Shown piece after piece: positions 17,401 through 24,518 of a stretch of DNA of 38,749 nt. Below the pieces are notes generated by a model that was given only the letters and a program-made list of their open reading frames with translations, had not been told where the DNA came from and did no database searches. The DNA comes from Ignavibacteriales bacterium (lineage in GTDB: Bacteria > Bacteroidota > Ignavibacteria > Ignavibacteriales > SURF-24), in the NCBI GenBank assembly GCA_026390815.1, contig JAPLFH010000008.1, forward strand, positions 1 through 38,749, written 5' to 3'. Position numbers and translations under genes: made by a program. Position 1 is the stretch's first letter. Each line of letters begins with the position of its first letter.

Positions 17401-18557
17401 ATTTTTCCAACGATAACTCAGTACAAAAATCTGGAATTCAAGGAACCGGATCTGGAATTGCAAACTTCTTTGGATATAATCAGAAAAATAGAAATGGTCC
17501 TTCCAGAGCCTTTATGCTTGGTTTTTCTAATGACGTTGGTGCGCGGGCACCAAACGGTAATTTATCGGATAATCTTTCTCAGCGAAACAATATTGATTTC
17601 AGAACTTCACGTCCACTGTGGGAAGGTGCTAATATTGAATTAAAGTGGAAAGTTAATTGGCAGGTAAGCAAAGCTACAACAATAAAAACCGATACTTTTG
17701 GCGTTGCTTCTATTTCAAGCATTAATTCAACAGGAAGTATATCAAGATCGTTTGTTTCATTTCCTCCTATTCTTTTCTTTAAAAGTGGAATTAAGAAGGT
17801 GAACGAACTTTATAATCCGGAATCAGATAATCTTTCTGACGCATTTGTATCCGGCTTCGAAACTTTTCCAATTGTATCCAAGCTTCCGTTTCTAAAAGAA
17901 TTTATGAAATATATACCAAGACCAAATTGGAGTTTTACCTGGGATGGACTTGAGAAGTATACTGTTTTTAAATCGTGGGCAAAGAAAGTTTCTTTAACTC
18001 ATGCATATTCATCAGATTATTCAGAAGGCTGGAAAATCGATCCTGATGGCAGACAAGTTGTTCAAACACAAAAAGTTAGTTATGGTTTTGCTCCATTGAT
18101 TGGCCTGAATTTAACTTTTAATTCTTTATGGAATGGTAACCTGACCGGCAATATTAAATATGGAACTAAGACCGGTTATGATCTTGGAGCGTCAACAAGG
18201 AATATAACTGAGTCATTCTCTAAAGATATTGGCATTTCTGCAAGTTATTCAAAAACTGGATTTGAAGTTCCATTGTTTGGTGTATCATTAAAGAACGATA
18301 TTGAAATTTCTTTTTCATATACAACAAGTACAAATTCAGTTGTAGTTTATAATATGAGTCAGTTTACAGAAGCAGGAACACCACAGGATGGAACCTTACG
18401 AACAACCATTGAACCAAGAATTAAATACGTAATAAGTGCAAAGGTCACTCTATCAGTATTCTATAAAAATTCTTCTGTAAAACCACAGGGAGCAGCAAGA
18501 ATAACCCCCTCTTCAACTAATGAAGCTGGTTTAGATGTTCATATATCGATTCAATAA
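11409..18557 (+). CDS. sprA: T9SS outer-membrane translocon SprA/Sov
   Basis: The predicted protein has 2382 residues, in the range of SprA/Sov channels (about 2300-2500). A hydrophobic signal sequence covers about residues 9-28. The characteristic N-terminal region FGPPVINLRIGGAVDIHGAW lies near 271-290, followed by TIGADWNTERTFEYENQLKL. An I-D-D-F-E-G motif known from SprA falls near 908-913, and beta-strand-rich sequence continues to the C-terminus. SprA forms the giant outer-membrane barrel through which T9SS cargo passes. An unusual hydrophilic section at about 1860-1965 contains a basic linker and 12-residue D-S-L-A-K-I-K-type repeats. No in-frame upstream start exists because TAG lies at 11382. 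The start has no strong ribosome binding site. Confidence 0.93.
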   Translation: MKALHESIKVAVFIVCVTYGLLSVGFTSQPSQVDDSTFFNIYFAYLNSYSDSNPIKILSEQNSNEISELLQASEKGSNVNPIPQDNSVDLLNGKFNQSLGKPDSLETPRKRDADTLSPADTSIKLSDSLIAKSKIDTTLKPKTLFLDSTARMEQFRYHRKDNVYTDFTPPKRSKFFAYPSSSQSTRTVTLDSTGNFVEIKEKIAGQETKVLLRIPLDEYINLRLKANNRNIWEDIAYKYELKAANKDLSQLLTDITNIDIPLPSVGFLSIFGPPVINLRIGGAVDIHGAWRSEKTEGVTASLLGNTRNEPDFKQQVQINVNGTIGDKLTIGADWNTERTFEYENQLKLKYKGYADEIVQSVEAGNVSLQTSPLVGGGEALFGIKAQFQMGPLNLTALASQKKGEVKEVSISGGSTSQDFQIHAYQYSKNHYFLDYSYADTSLGKDYFRRYYANATPEIVPEVRVKDIEVWKTKTGQRDNGTERQANAYLNLPSVTKTNLVYDEKYRKDSTAAGLIENGRFVKLSQGIDYELHPETGYITLKTQVQENDVIAVAYRTEGPNTNSNEDDLFYGELVGNEIAADTTKKLVLKLVKPSNLQPQYAEAWALQLKNIYPIGGRSVNQEGFVLDIVYNEPTGDPVNQKNGKPLLNAFGLDLVSDGNVAGPDSKFDFLPNRTIFVETGEIIFPVLQPFGAQFPKNLTDSLRYDAVYSMTTTFAQREGTKDRFLITGKYSAASSSTFNLGFTGIVENSVKVRLGGLDLKEGTDFVVDYNVGQVTVKNPAALVPGADLKISYEQNDLFQLASKTLIGLRGEFNFSQKTILGFSALNLNQQTLSDKVRIGEEPLNNSIYGLDFKTAVDLPFITKGISYLIPTRTMSSFSVQGEFAYINPDPNTKKSTISGDLGKSIAYIDDFEGTKKTIPIGLSYTAWHEPSVPNSLPFIKDSAKSVQMFYKGKSWWYTRIPSDVSVQSIWGKRKQVAKGDELVTVLDYVFDPKQKGTYNYKPRLEDPQKSWGGIMKILSSTANNLVEENIEFIEFWLNLSASSLNKPLHGAPSTAKLYLDLGKISEDAIPNGKLDTEDKNENDLIDNGEDTGLDGLFDPQENEKYNTTEADPSGDNYSLALSGDNTDYSHINGTEGNAISIDAGRFPDTEDLNRNLTLDQLDSYFRYEIPLDTSKVTNPYITGGGGGTNANWFQFRIPLKDFKTKIGDPSFSIIEYIRLWVDGVSEPVHIRLAEFNLAGNQWQKVVPQNIPEDSVLTLSVANYEDNYPTYYLPPGVAQERDRSKPDEQVFRNEQSLSLILNDLKDGDERQVVKYLRPMDLFNYKEMKLFIHGDERGGYNISDYVNKDSLAAETYFRFGSDTSNYYEYRLPVQKGWQDLSIKFDELTTLKQLRDTSKNKEPQLEVPGMPGHYYRIKGSPALTKISFFMAGVLNPKGKGIIGPISGDVWVNELRVIGADDQSGWAYSASAKFNIGDIATVNFNTSQTNPNFHKLSDRFGNRLDSRSWGVNVDLDILKLLPFNLPGSNLKINYARTEQLSKPIYQPGTDVKVAKAAEQLTRNGVSADSVASFIESTRSINTSETWTLAGIKLKIPSQFWLAKDFFNNLQWGFNYNKTFGRSPTIIMSNSWQWSANMGYQLNLSQNNFFYPANIPVFGTVVEIFSDYRNVKFYFTPQSFTWNMTASRNYNFSLQRGINTKPAYARDFKSTRNFSLQWKLSEGGFFNLGINYSFDFSSSLAHLLTITDPNSPEIQIGRPEGQIWKDIFSKEFFGRDFQFQQNFDLRSTPKLPSLWDINKFFTLTWGYGASYSWQNNFQQLELGRAAGFNNKVNASIQLKLKSLVAPLFKEEEKKVAPPVKQPTTRTREKTPTGENRVRQERGQRQPDQGLKQDVNINADSLGKLKDKIIPDSLNKINGGVIADSIAKIKTGVKTDSLAKIKSGIKPDSLAKVNTKIIDSLAVTKTPIDSSELVPSESPIKIGLQAFKSAIRYLFFDYETIQINFSNDNSVQKSGIQGTGSGIANFFGYNQKNRNGPSRAFMLGFSNDVGARAPNGNLSDNLSQRNNIDFRTSRPLWEGANIELKWKVNWQVSKATTIKTDTFGVASISSINSTGSISRSFVSFPPILFFKSGIKKVNELYNPESDNLSDAFVSGFETFPIVSKLPFLKEFMKYIPRPNWSFTWDGLEKYTVFKSWAKKVSLTHAYSSDYSEGWKIDPDGRQVVQTQKVSYGFAPLIGLNLTFNSLWNGNLTGNIKYGTKTGYDLGASTRNITESFSKDIGISASYSKTGFEVPLFGVSLKNDIEISFSYTTSTNSVVVYNMSQFTEAGTPQDGTLRTTIEPRIKYVISAKVTLSVFYKNSSVKPQGAARITPSSTNEAGLDVHISIQ
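17088..17303 (+). repeat. Tandem 12-residue D-S-L-x-K-I-K repeats inside sprA
   Basis: Residues about 1894-1965 of SprA read as successive units such as DSLNKINGGVIA, DSIAKIKTGVKT, DSLAKIKSGIKP and DSLAKVNTKII, then degenerate copies. Each unit starts with Asp-Ser and has alternating hydrophobic and Lys residues. They follow a basic, Pro/Arg/Gln-rich linker. The DNA copies are diverged, so this is not a recent slippage expansion. The segment is expected to form a loop or flexible insertion between barrel strands. Confidence 0.75.
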
Positions 18558-18674
18558 TTTGGGAATTAACAAAATAAAAACATATAATGATAAAAACATT
18601 CAAATGAGCAGAGGTAAATTATAGTTCAAATTATACGACCTGAATATTTCATTAACAAAATATGGAGGTCTGTA

Positions 18675-19307
18675 ATGTTTAAATCATTATTCCTTTCAGT
18701 TTTCTTTTTATCTCTTTTTGTGAGCCACTATGCTCAGAATAAATTTGCAATTGAAGCTAACGCTGGTTTTCTTTCTCCATTCGATTCTCAAAAAGGATTA
18801 CTCGGGAGTGTTAAAGTTTTATACAAAACCTCTGATGATTTTAATCTTTATGTTTATTCTGGATATGGATTTTGGGACAAAAATCACGTAAGATATTATG
18901 ATGAAGGAAATAAACTTCATTTTGAAAGTGACGAAAATGAACATCAGCTAATACCTTTTTATGCTGGAAGCAGGTATTACTTCAATCGGAATAAATATCT
19001 TGATGCTTTTATTGAATCGGAAATTGGAATGAATATTTTAAAATTTAATAGTTTTGATTTTACAACACAGATAGATCCGGAAAATGGCAAGGCAATCTTG
19101 GTGAAAGATAATAATTCTAAAAAAGCTAATAACGAATTCCTGGTTGGGCTTGGGTTTGGAATTGGATTTAACCATCAATTAAATAGTGCAGCAAATTTAA
19201 CTTTAGCAATTAAATTAAATACAATGGGCAATAATTCTTATAGATCATTATTTAGCTCAACTACCACACATTTTAGCTTTTTGGCAGGTTTTCAATTTAT
19301 GATTTAG
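18675..19307 (+). CDS. Small outer-membrane beta-barrel protein
   Basis: The protein has 210 residues, with a signal peptide to about residue 20 (FLSLFVSHYAQ). The rest alternates polar and aromatic/hydrophobic residues and ends in an aromatic strand (THFSFLAGFQFMI), as in eight-stranded OmpW/OmpX-like barrels. TGGAGG stands before the ATG. It lies between sprA (117 bases away) and porX (104 bases away). A T9SS accessory role is conceivable from position, but no known Por/Gld component is recognised. Confidence 0.65.
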   Translation: MFKSLFLSVFFLSLFVSHYAQNKFAIEANAGFLSPFDSQKGLLGSVKVLYKTSDDFNLYVYSGYGFWDKNHVRYYDEGNKLHFESDENEHQLIPFYAGSRYYFNRNKYLDAFIESEIGMNILKFNSFDFTTQIDPENGKAILVKDNNSKKANNEFLVGLGFGIGFNHQLNSAANLTLAIKLNTMGNNSYRSLFSSTTTHFSFLAGFQFMI

Positions 19308-19411
19308 TATTTTTAAGTTGTTAACTAAAATAATCTATTAAAATTATTTTGATTTTTTCAAATGATTAGCACAAAATTTTTATTAATGAATTTAAACTTA
19401 AGCTGGGAAAA

Positions 19412-20983
19412 ATGAAAAAAGGTAAAATTCTTTGGGTTGATGATGAAATAGAATTACTCCGCTCACACATATTCTTTTTAACTGAGAAAGGTTACGAAGT
19501 TGAAACAGTAACAAATGGCGAAGACGCAATATCGGAAGTGAAGGATAAAAATTTCGATTTGATTTTTCTTGATGAAATGATGGCTGGAATTGGCGGACTT
19601 CAAACTTTGGCTGAGATAAAAGAAATAAAGCCGAACATCCCGGTAATAATGATTACCAAGAATGAAGCGGAATCTTTGATGTATGATGCAATTGGCAGTA
19701 AAATTACAGATTACTTGATTAAGCCCGTTCATCCAAGCCAGGTACTGCTTGTTTGTAAAAAAGTTTTGGAAGGAAAGAAAATTTCCGGTGAATATGTAGC
19801 TAAGGATTATCTTCAGGACTTCAACGAAATTTCCCGCGCAGTAATGATGGGACCTGATTTTGACGAATGGATAGAGATTTATTTAAAGTTGGTTAATTGG
19901 GATCTGGAGTTGGATGTTCATCCCGAAGTCGATTTGCGCCAAACGCTTACAGATCAAAAGAAAGAATGCAACCAGGAGTTTAGTAAGTATGTGGAGAAAA
20001 ATTATTTGAAATGGATCAGCTCTGAAAAGAGTATTGATATTCCACCGCTTACAACATCAGTTGTTAGCGATCATCTCCTTAAACATTTAAAAGATGAAAA
20101 GCAGGTAGTTTTCTTTTTTGTCCTGGATTGCCTGCGTCTCGATCAATGGCTTGTAATGGAAAAACATTTAATCGATCTTTTTAACATTGATAAAAGTTAT
20201 TATTATGCAATTCTTCCAACAGCAACTCCTTATGCAAGGAATGCTTTGTTCGCCGGATTGTATCCATCAGAAATTGAAAAACAATATCCTACTCTTTGGC
20301 AGGGTGGCGATGATGACGAACGAAGCCAAAATAAATACGAAAAAGAATTACTTCAGCTTTTACTTGATAGAAGAAAAATTAAACTAAGAAATGATTTAAA
20401 GTATATTAAAATTATTGATCCGGAAGTCGGCAGAAATTTCGAACAGAATATTCTTTCATATCAGAATACTCAGCTTACCGCTGTTGTTGTAAATTTTCTG
20501 GATATGATTGCACACGGCAGATCAGATTCGGACATCCTTAAAGAAATTGCACCGGACGAACCTGCTTATCGTTCGCTTACAAATAGTTGGTTTATGCATT
20601 CATCTTTACTTTCTACATTCCGAACCATTGCTCGAATAAAAAACGCAAAAGTAGTTATAACTACAGACCACGGCAGCATAAGAACTCTACGCGGTGCAAA
20701 AGTTCTTGGCGATAGGGAAGCATCTACAAACCTTCGGTTTAAATTTGGTAGAAATTTAAAGGTGGATGAAAAACATGCAATTTATATTACAAATCCAACC
20801 GAATATAAATTACCGAAAAGAGGAGTTACAATAAATTACATCATTGCAAAGGAAGATTATTATTTTGTTTACCCGACTGATTACCACAAATATTTAAGTT
20901 ATTATAAAGATACATTTCAGCACGGAGGAATTTCTCTGGAGGAAATGATTTTGCCAATTATTACAATGGAGAGCAAAGGTTAA
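19412..20983 (+). CDS. porX: PorX-type response regulator with PglZ (alkaline-phosphatase-fold) domain
   Basis: The protein has 523 residues. The receiver domain (about 4-120) has acidic D10/D11, phospho-acceptor D54 (FLDEMM), T82 and K104. No DNA-binding domain follows. Residues about 210-520 form a PglZ/alkaline-phosphatase-superfamily domain with probable metal or catalytic residues D239, T272, D364, H368, D419, H420 and H504. This domain order defines PorX, which with the sensor PorY regulates T9SS genes and is needed for secretion. It is in the same region as sprA, which supports the call. No PorY-type kinase is in the window. tsaE begins one base after its stop. Confidence 0.9.
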   Translation: MKKGKILWVDDEIELLRSHIFFLTEKGYEVETVTNGEDAISEVKDKNFDLIFLDEMMAGIGGLQTLAEIKEIKPNIPVIMITKNEAESLMYDAIGSKITDYLIKPVHPSQVLLVCKKVLEGKKISGEYVAKDYLQDFNEISRAVMMGPDFDEWIEIYLKLVNWDLELDVHPEVDLRQTLTDQKKECNQEFSKYVEKNYLKWISSEKSIDIPPLTTSVVSDHLLKHLKDEKQVVFFFVLDCLRLDQWLVMEKHLIDLFNIDKSYYYAILPTATPYARNALFAGLYPSEIEKQYPTLWQGGDDDERSQNKYEKELLQLLLDRRKIKLRNDLKYIKIIDPEVGRNFEQNILSYQNTQLTAVVVNFLDMIAHGRSDSDILKEIAPDEPAYRSLTNSWFMHSSLLSTFRTIARIKNAKVVITTDHGSIRTLRGAKVLGDREASTNLRFKFGRNLKVDEKHAIYITNPTEYKLPKRGVTINYIIAKEDYYFVYPTDYHKYLSYYKDTFQHGGISLEEMILPIITMESKG

Positions 20984-20984
20984 G

Positions 20985-21413
20985 GTGCATCTTCCTTATT
21001 CAAAAACTGTTTATTCAGAAGAAGAAACAATTTCACTTGCAGCTAAGTTTTCTCTTCTGCTAAAACCGGGGAATGTTGTAGCCTTAAATGGAAACCTTGG
21101 TGCAGGTAAAACTTTTTTCATCAAGCATCTTTTAAAAGAATTTGGGATTGAAGGAGTTAGCAGTCCTACTTTTGCAATTGTAAATCAGTTTGTAGGAATA
21201 ATAAAAGTAAATCATTTTGATTTTTACCGTATAAACAGAATAAATGAACTGTATGATATTGGCTTTGAAGATTATTTGAATATGGATGACTCGGTAACAA
21301 TGATTGAATGGGCGAATTTGGTTCCAGAAATATTACCTAAACGATTAATTGAAATTAACATAGAAATTTTAGGTGATACAGAAAGAAAATTTACAATTAA
21401 AAAAATGGAATGA
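20985..21413 (+). CDS. tsaE: tRNA threonylcarbamoyladenosine biosynthesis ATPase TsaE
   Basis: The protein has 142 residues. The Walker A motif is GNLGAGKT at 36-43. SSPTF (59-63), HFDFYR (77-82) and IEWA (107-110) are all TsaE hallmarks. TsaE works with TsaB and TsaD to make t6A37 on ANN-decoding tRNAs. The start is GTG at 20985, one base after the porX stop and preceded by AAAGG, so translation is probably coupled to porX. tsaB follows 31 bases after the stop. tsaD is not in the window. Confidence 0.92.
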   Translation: MHLPYSKTVYSEEETISLAAKFSLLLKPGNVVALNGNLGAGKTFFIKHLLKEFGIEGVSSPTFAIVNQFVGIIKVNHFDFYRINRINELYDIGFEDYLNMDDSVTMIEWANLVPEILPKRLIEINIEILGDTERKFTIKKME

Positions 21414-21444
21414 TGAATAAATCCTTTCATCAGAATAAAAATAA

Positions 21445-22110
21445 ATGACAGAAAAGTTTGTAAAACCAATTTTATCCATTGAAACTTCCGGCGAAATCTG
21501 TGGAGCTTCGGTTTTTTTTGATGAGAAAAAATCCTTTGAATTGAATATCCACGAAAAGAATATTCATTCCGAAAAATTGCTTGAAGTTGTTGATAATGTT
21601 TTAACGATAAGCCAAACTAAGTTAAATGAAGTTGCTGCAATTGCTGTTTCAGCAGGTCCAGGATCATTCACTGGTTTACGGATTGGATTTTCCGCAGCAA
21701 AAGGATTAGCATTCGGTGCAAACCTACCAATAATTCCAGTTCCTACATTCGAGGCATTAGCACTGCAAATTAGCAGTTCAATCCCAGATAAAACAAAATT
21801 TATTATTTGCAATAAAGTTAATAATGAAGAAGTATATTTTGGCAAATTTGTTATCAATGAAAATAAATATTCATTACTTGAAAAAATAAAAGTAATAGGA
21901 TTAACAGAATTATCCATTAACCAGGATTCAATTAATCTGATATATGGTAATTGCAAAATGGAAGAAAGTTTAGGAGTAATTTCCAAACCAATCTCTGCAC
22001 CGGATGCAGCCTTTGTTGCAAAATGGGCTTATATTTATGGGAAAGATTTATTAACTTTTAACTACGATTTTTTAGAACCAAATTATCTTAAAAACTTTAT
22101 CATAAGGTAA
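21445..22110 (+). CDS. tsaB: tRNA threonylcarbamoyladenosine biosynthesis protein TsaB
   Basis: The protein has 221 residues. The N-terminus IETSGEICGASV (12-23) and the motif GPGSFTGLRIG (71-81) are diagnostic of TsaB, the non-catalytic partner in the ASKHA fold that forms the TsaBD dimer. Length is normal. No strong ribosome binding site is seen, but the position directly after tsaE supports the call. The DUF1573 gene starts four bases after the stop. Confidence 0.92.
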   Translation: MTEKFVKPILSIETSGEICGASVFFDEKKSFELNIHEKNIHSEKLLEVVDNVLTISQTKLNEVAAIAVSAGPGSFTGLRIGFSAAKGLAFGANLPIIPVPTFEALALQISSSIPDKTKFIICNKVNNEEVYFGKFVINENKYSLLEKIKVIGLTELSINQDSINLIYGNCKMEESLGVISKPISAPDAAFVAKWAYIYGKDLLTFNYDFLEPNYLKNFIIR

Positions 22111-22114
22111 AACT

Positions 22115-22837
22115 ATGAAAAAGATGTTTACTTTAATATTGATGTTTTCCTCACTCTGTTGTTCGCAAATTGTGGGACCGAAGATATCTACTCATCAAAT
22201 GCAATTTGATTTTGGTAAAATAAAAAATAATGAAAAAGTAACCCACGATTTTATTATTTACAATACTGGCGGAGACACGCTTGAAATTAAAGATGTTCGT
22301 GCTGGCTGCGGTTGTACTGCTGCTAAACCGGATAAGAATAAACTTATTCCAGGAGAATCCGCCAACATAAATGTTAAGTTTGATCCTTTTGGAAGGAAAG
22401 GACATCAACAAAAATATGTTTATATATCTTCTAATGATAAAGACACGCCAGAATTAAGATTAACTTTTACTGCCGATATAGAAGAAGAAATTCCAGGAGT
22501 GGTCAAATCAAGTGGAGCCAAATTGCAATTAGAATATGCGACTCATGATTTTGGAATTATTCAAGAAGGTAAGGTTGTTGAGTGGACGGTAAGTTTTAAA
22601 AATGTTGGTGATGCAATTTTAGAAATTAAGGATGTTAAAACTTCTTGCGGATGCACAGCAGCGGTTGTAAGCGGAAAATCAATTAAACCTGGTGAAAGCG
22701 GCAGCCTAAAAATTGAATTTGACTCTAACAATAAATCAGGTAAAATTAGTAAGACAGTTTCAATCGTGAGTAATGATGTAATCAATTCAAGTCAAACCGT
22801 TGTAATTACGGCTGATATACAAAAGAAAGTAGACTAA
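22115..22837 (+). CDS. Exported protein with two DUF1573 domains
   Basis: The protein has 240 residues and an N-terminal signal sequence (about 1-18, with adjacent Cys15-Cys16 but no canonical lipobox). Two tandem DUF1573 repeats follow, each with F-D/H-F-G near its start and a C-G-C-T-A motif (64-69 and 177-182), in Ig-like beta-sandwich layout. DUF1573 proteins are common in Bacteroidota and their role is unknown. The stop overlaps the accD start in the sequence TAATG, so translation is likely coupled. Confidence 0.83.
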   Translation: MKKMFTLILMFSSLCCSQIVGPKISTHQMQFDFGKIKNNEKVTHDFIIYNTGGDTLEIKDVRAGCGCTAAKPDKNKLIPGESANINVKFDPFGRKGHQQKYVYISSNDKDTPELRLTFTADIEEEIPGVVKSSGAKLQLEYATHDFGIIQEGKVVEWTVSFKNVGDAILEIKDVKTSCGCTAAVVSGKSIKPGESGSLKIEFDSNNKSGKISKTVSIVSNDVINSSQTVVITADIQKKVD

Positions 22838-23676
22838 TGGCTTGGTTCAGTAGATCAAAAGAAAAGATAGCTGCGGATAGTGTTAAAAAAGATCTGCCGG
22901 ATGGCTTGTGGGAAAAGTGCCCAACCTGCGGAGAAATAATTCATAAAAAACAATTTGAAATAAATCTTTGGACGTGTTCTAAATGCGATCATCATTTTAG
23001 AATTGGCAGTGCGGGTTACATTTCTCTTCTTTTTGATACGAATAGTTTTAAGGAAGCTGATAAAAAAATGCGTTCTGCCGATCCTCTTCAATTTGAAGAT
23101 ACAAAAAAATATTCTGATAGAATTACAACCACCATAAAAAAAACGGGGTTGAATGATGCAGTGAAAACCGGCGTTGGTAAGATTGATGGAATTGAAGTTT
23201 CATTTGCGTGTATGGATTTTGGTTTTATTGGTGGTAGTATGGGTTCTGTAGTTGGAGAAAAAATTTCTCGGGCGATTGAAAGAGCTTACAAATATAAAAT
23301 TCCAATGATAATTATTTCGCAAAGTGGCGGAGCAAGAATGATGGAAGGAGCTTATTCTTTAATGCAGATGGCTAAAACCAGCGCTCATCTTGCCAGACTC
23401 GCAGAAGAAAAAATTCCGTACATATCAGTTTTAACTGATCCTACAACCGGAGGTATTACTGCCAGCTATGCTATGCTTGGCGATGTTATAATTGCTGAAC
23501 CAAAAGCGCTGATTGGATTTGCAGGTCCGCGCGTAATAAAACAAACAATCGGAAAAGATTTACCGGAGGGATTTCAAACCTCAGAATTTTTACTGGAAAA
23601 TGGTTTTGTGGATTTTATTGTTCACCGGAAAGAAATGAAGAGTAAGATTACAACTATGCTTGAATTAATGAATTAG
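22837..23676 (+). CDS. accD: Acetyl-CoA carboxylase carboxyltransferase subunit beta
   Basis: The protein has 279 residues. The four-cysteine zinc finger is C28-P-T-C31 and C47-S-K-C50. The carboxyltransferase core contains [35 protein letters not shown] and [15 protein letters not shown]. With AccA it forms the carboxyltransferase that makes malonyl-CoA for fatty acid synthesis. accA is not in the window. Start ATG overlaps the preceding stop by one base. A minisatellite begins 14 bases after the stop. Confidence 0.94.
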   Translation: MAWFSRSKEKIAADSVKKDLPDGLWEKCPTCGEIIHKKQFEINLWTCSKCDHHFRIGSAGYISLLFDTNSFKEADKKMRSADPLQFEDTKKYSDRITTTIKKTGLNDAVKTGVGKIDGIEVSFACMDFGFIGGSMGSVVGEKISRAIERAYKYKIPMIIISQSGGARMMEGAYSLMQMAKTSAHLARLAEEKIPYISVLTDPTTGGITASYAMLGDVIIAEPKALIGFAGPRVIKQTIGKDLPEGFQTSEFLLENGFVDFIVHRKEMKSKITTMLELMN

Positions 23677-23690
23677 GGATATAGTTATAA

Positions 23691-23850
23691 GGCTATAAAG
23701 GTATAAGGTTATAAAGGTATAAGGCTATAAAGGTATAAGGTTATAAAGGTATAAGGTTATAAAGGTATAAGGTTATAAAGGTATAAGGTTATAAAGGTAT
23801 AAGGTTATAAAGGTATAAGGTTATAAAGGTATAAGGTTATAAAGGTATAA
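23691..23850 (+). repeat. Minisatellite, ten 16-bp units
   Basis: The unit is GGTTATAAAGGTATAA, which can also be read as alternating GGTTATAAA and GGTATAA. Ten units fill 160 bp with only C-for-T changes in units 1 and 3. Degenerate copies continue to about 23880 and reach the start of the next gene. There are no spacers, so it is not a CRISPR array. Slippage could change the copy number. Confidence 0.95.
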
Positions 23851-23890
23851 AGTATATCGGTATAAATGTAAATAGGTATAAGGTGGAAAA

Positions 23891-24349
23891 ATGGTAACTT
23901 CGCAGGAAGTTTATAACGATGTCGGGATTGGAAATATGATTATAAACGAACCTCACGACTTGTATAACGCGAATAAGGACTTTACTACATTAAGCGCTTG
24001 GATTAAATGCCGTGAAGTAAAATTATTTTTTTATAAAAAGATTTTAATTTGCTTACTGAAAGAAGAGAAGTTTAATTTAGATAATCAAATCAGAAAGGCT
24101 TCAGTTAGTATCACAGCTAATGTAGCTGAAGGTTATGGAAGATATCATTACCAGGAAGGAATTCAGTTTTATAGAATCGCAAGAGGTTCACTTTATGAAC
24201 TTAAAGATCATTTAATAAGCTGTTTTGACTTTGGTTATGTTGATACTGACCTTAAGCTGGAAGGCGAAAAATTAATTGAAGATGCTAAAGTTACATTAAA
24301 TGGATTTATTAATTTTATTAGGAATAGGATTAAAGAAGGCAAAGGTTGA
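23891..24349 (+). CDS. Four-helix-bundle protein of the 23S rRNA IVP (S23) family
   Basis: The protein has 152 residues. The family core is residues about 34-147: QIRKASVS (66-73), NVAEGYGR (77-84), IQFYRIARGSLYEL (91-104) and C-terminal helix GFINFIRN. The first 33 residues are longer than the usual form of about 120. Relatives are encoded within 23S rRNA intervening sequences or free-standing, and Avd of diversity-generating retroelements has the same fold; the cellular role of free-standing ones is unknown. The protein is basic in part and may bind nucleic acid. Its ribosome binding site GGTGG comes from the degenerate tail of the minisatellite. An inverted array of related sequence lies downstream. 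Confidence 0.82.
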   Translation: MVTSQEVYNDVGIGNMIINEPHDLYNANKDFTTLSAWIKCREVKLFFYKKILICLLKEEKFNLDNQIRKASVSITANVAEGYGRYHYQEGIQFYRIARGSLYELKDHLISCFDFGYVDTDLKLEGEKLIEDAKVTLNGFINFIRNRIKEGKG

Positions 24350-24442
24350 AGTATATGAGAATATGGTATAAAGTGATAGGGTAGGATAAAAAGGTATTGG
24401 GAATAAAATATAAGGTACCTAATGTATTTTCATGTTGTTTGC

Positions 24443-24505
24443 CTATACCCCTATACCCCTATACCCCTATACCTTTATAACCTTATACCCCTATAACCTT
24501 AACGC
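24443..24505 (-). repeat. Inverted array related to the upstream minisatellite
   Basis: On the plus strand there are three exact copies and one partial copy of CTATACCC (24443-24473), then TTTATAACC-TTATACCCC-TATAACC. On the minus strand this reads as GGGGTATA units mixed with the GGTATAAGGTTATAAA unit. Positions 24468-24489 are the exact reverse complement of 22 nt of the 23691-23850 array. The two arrays therefore bracket the four-helix-bundle gene in opposite orientation. Confidence 0.85.
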
Positions 24506-24518
24506 ACCAAGAGCAACA

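Noticed and set aside
23691-23850. CRISPR array
   Set aside because: Units are 16 bp, directly adjacent and without unique spacers, and no cas genes are present. It is a minisatellite.
23691-24505. Diversity-generating retroelement, suggested by the Avd-like four-helix bundle
   Set aside because: No reverse transcriptase, template repeat or variable-repeat target with A-specific differences is in the window; the repeats are short minisatellites.
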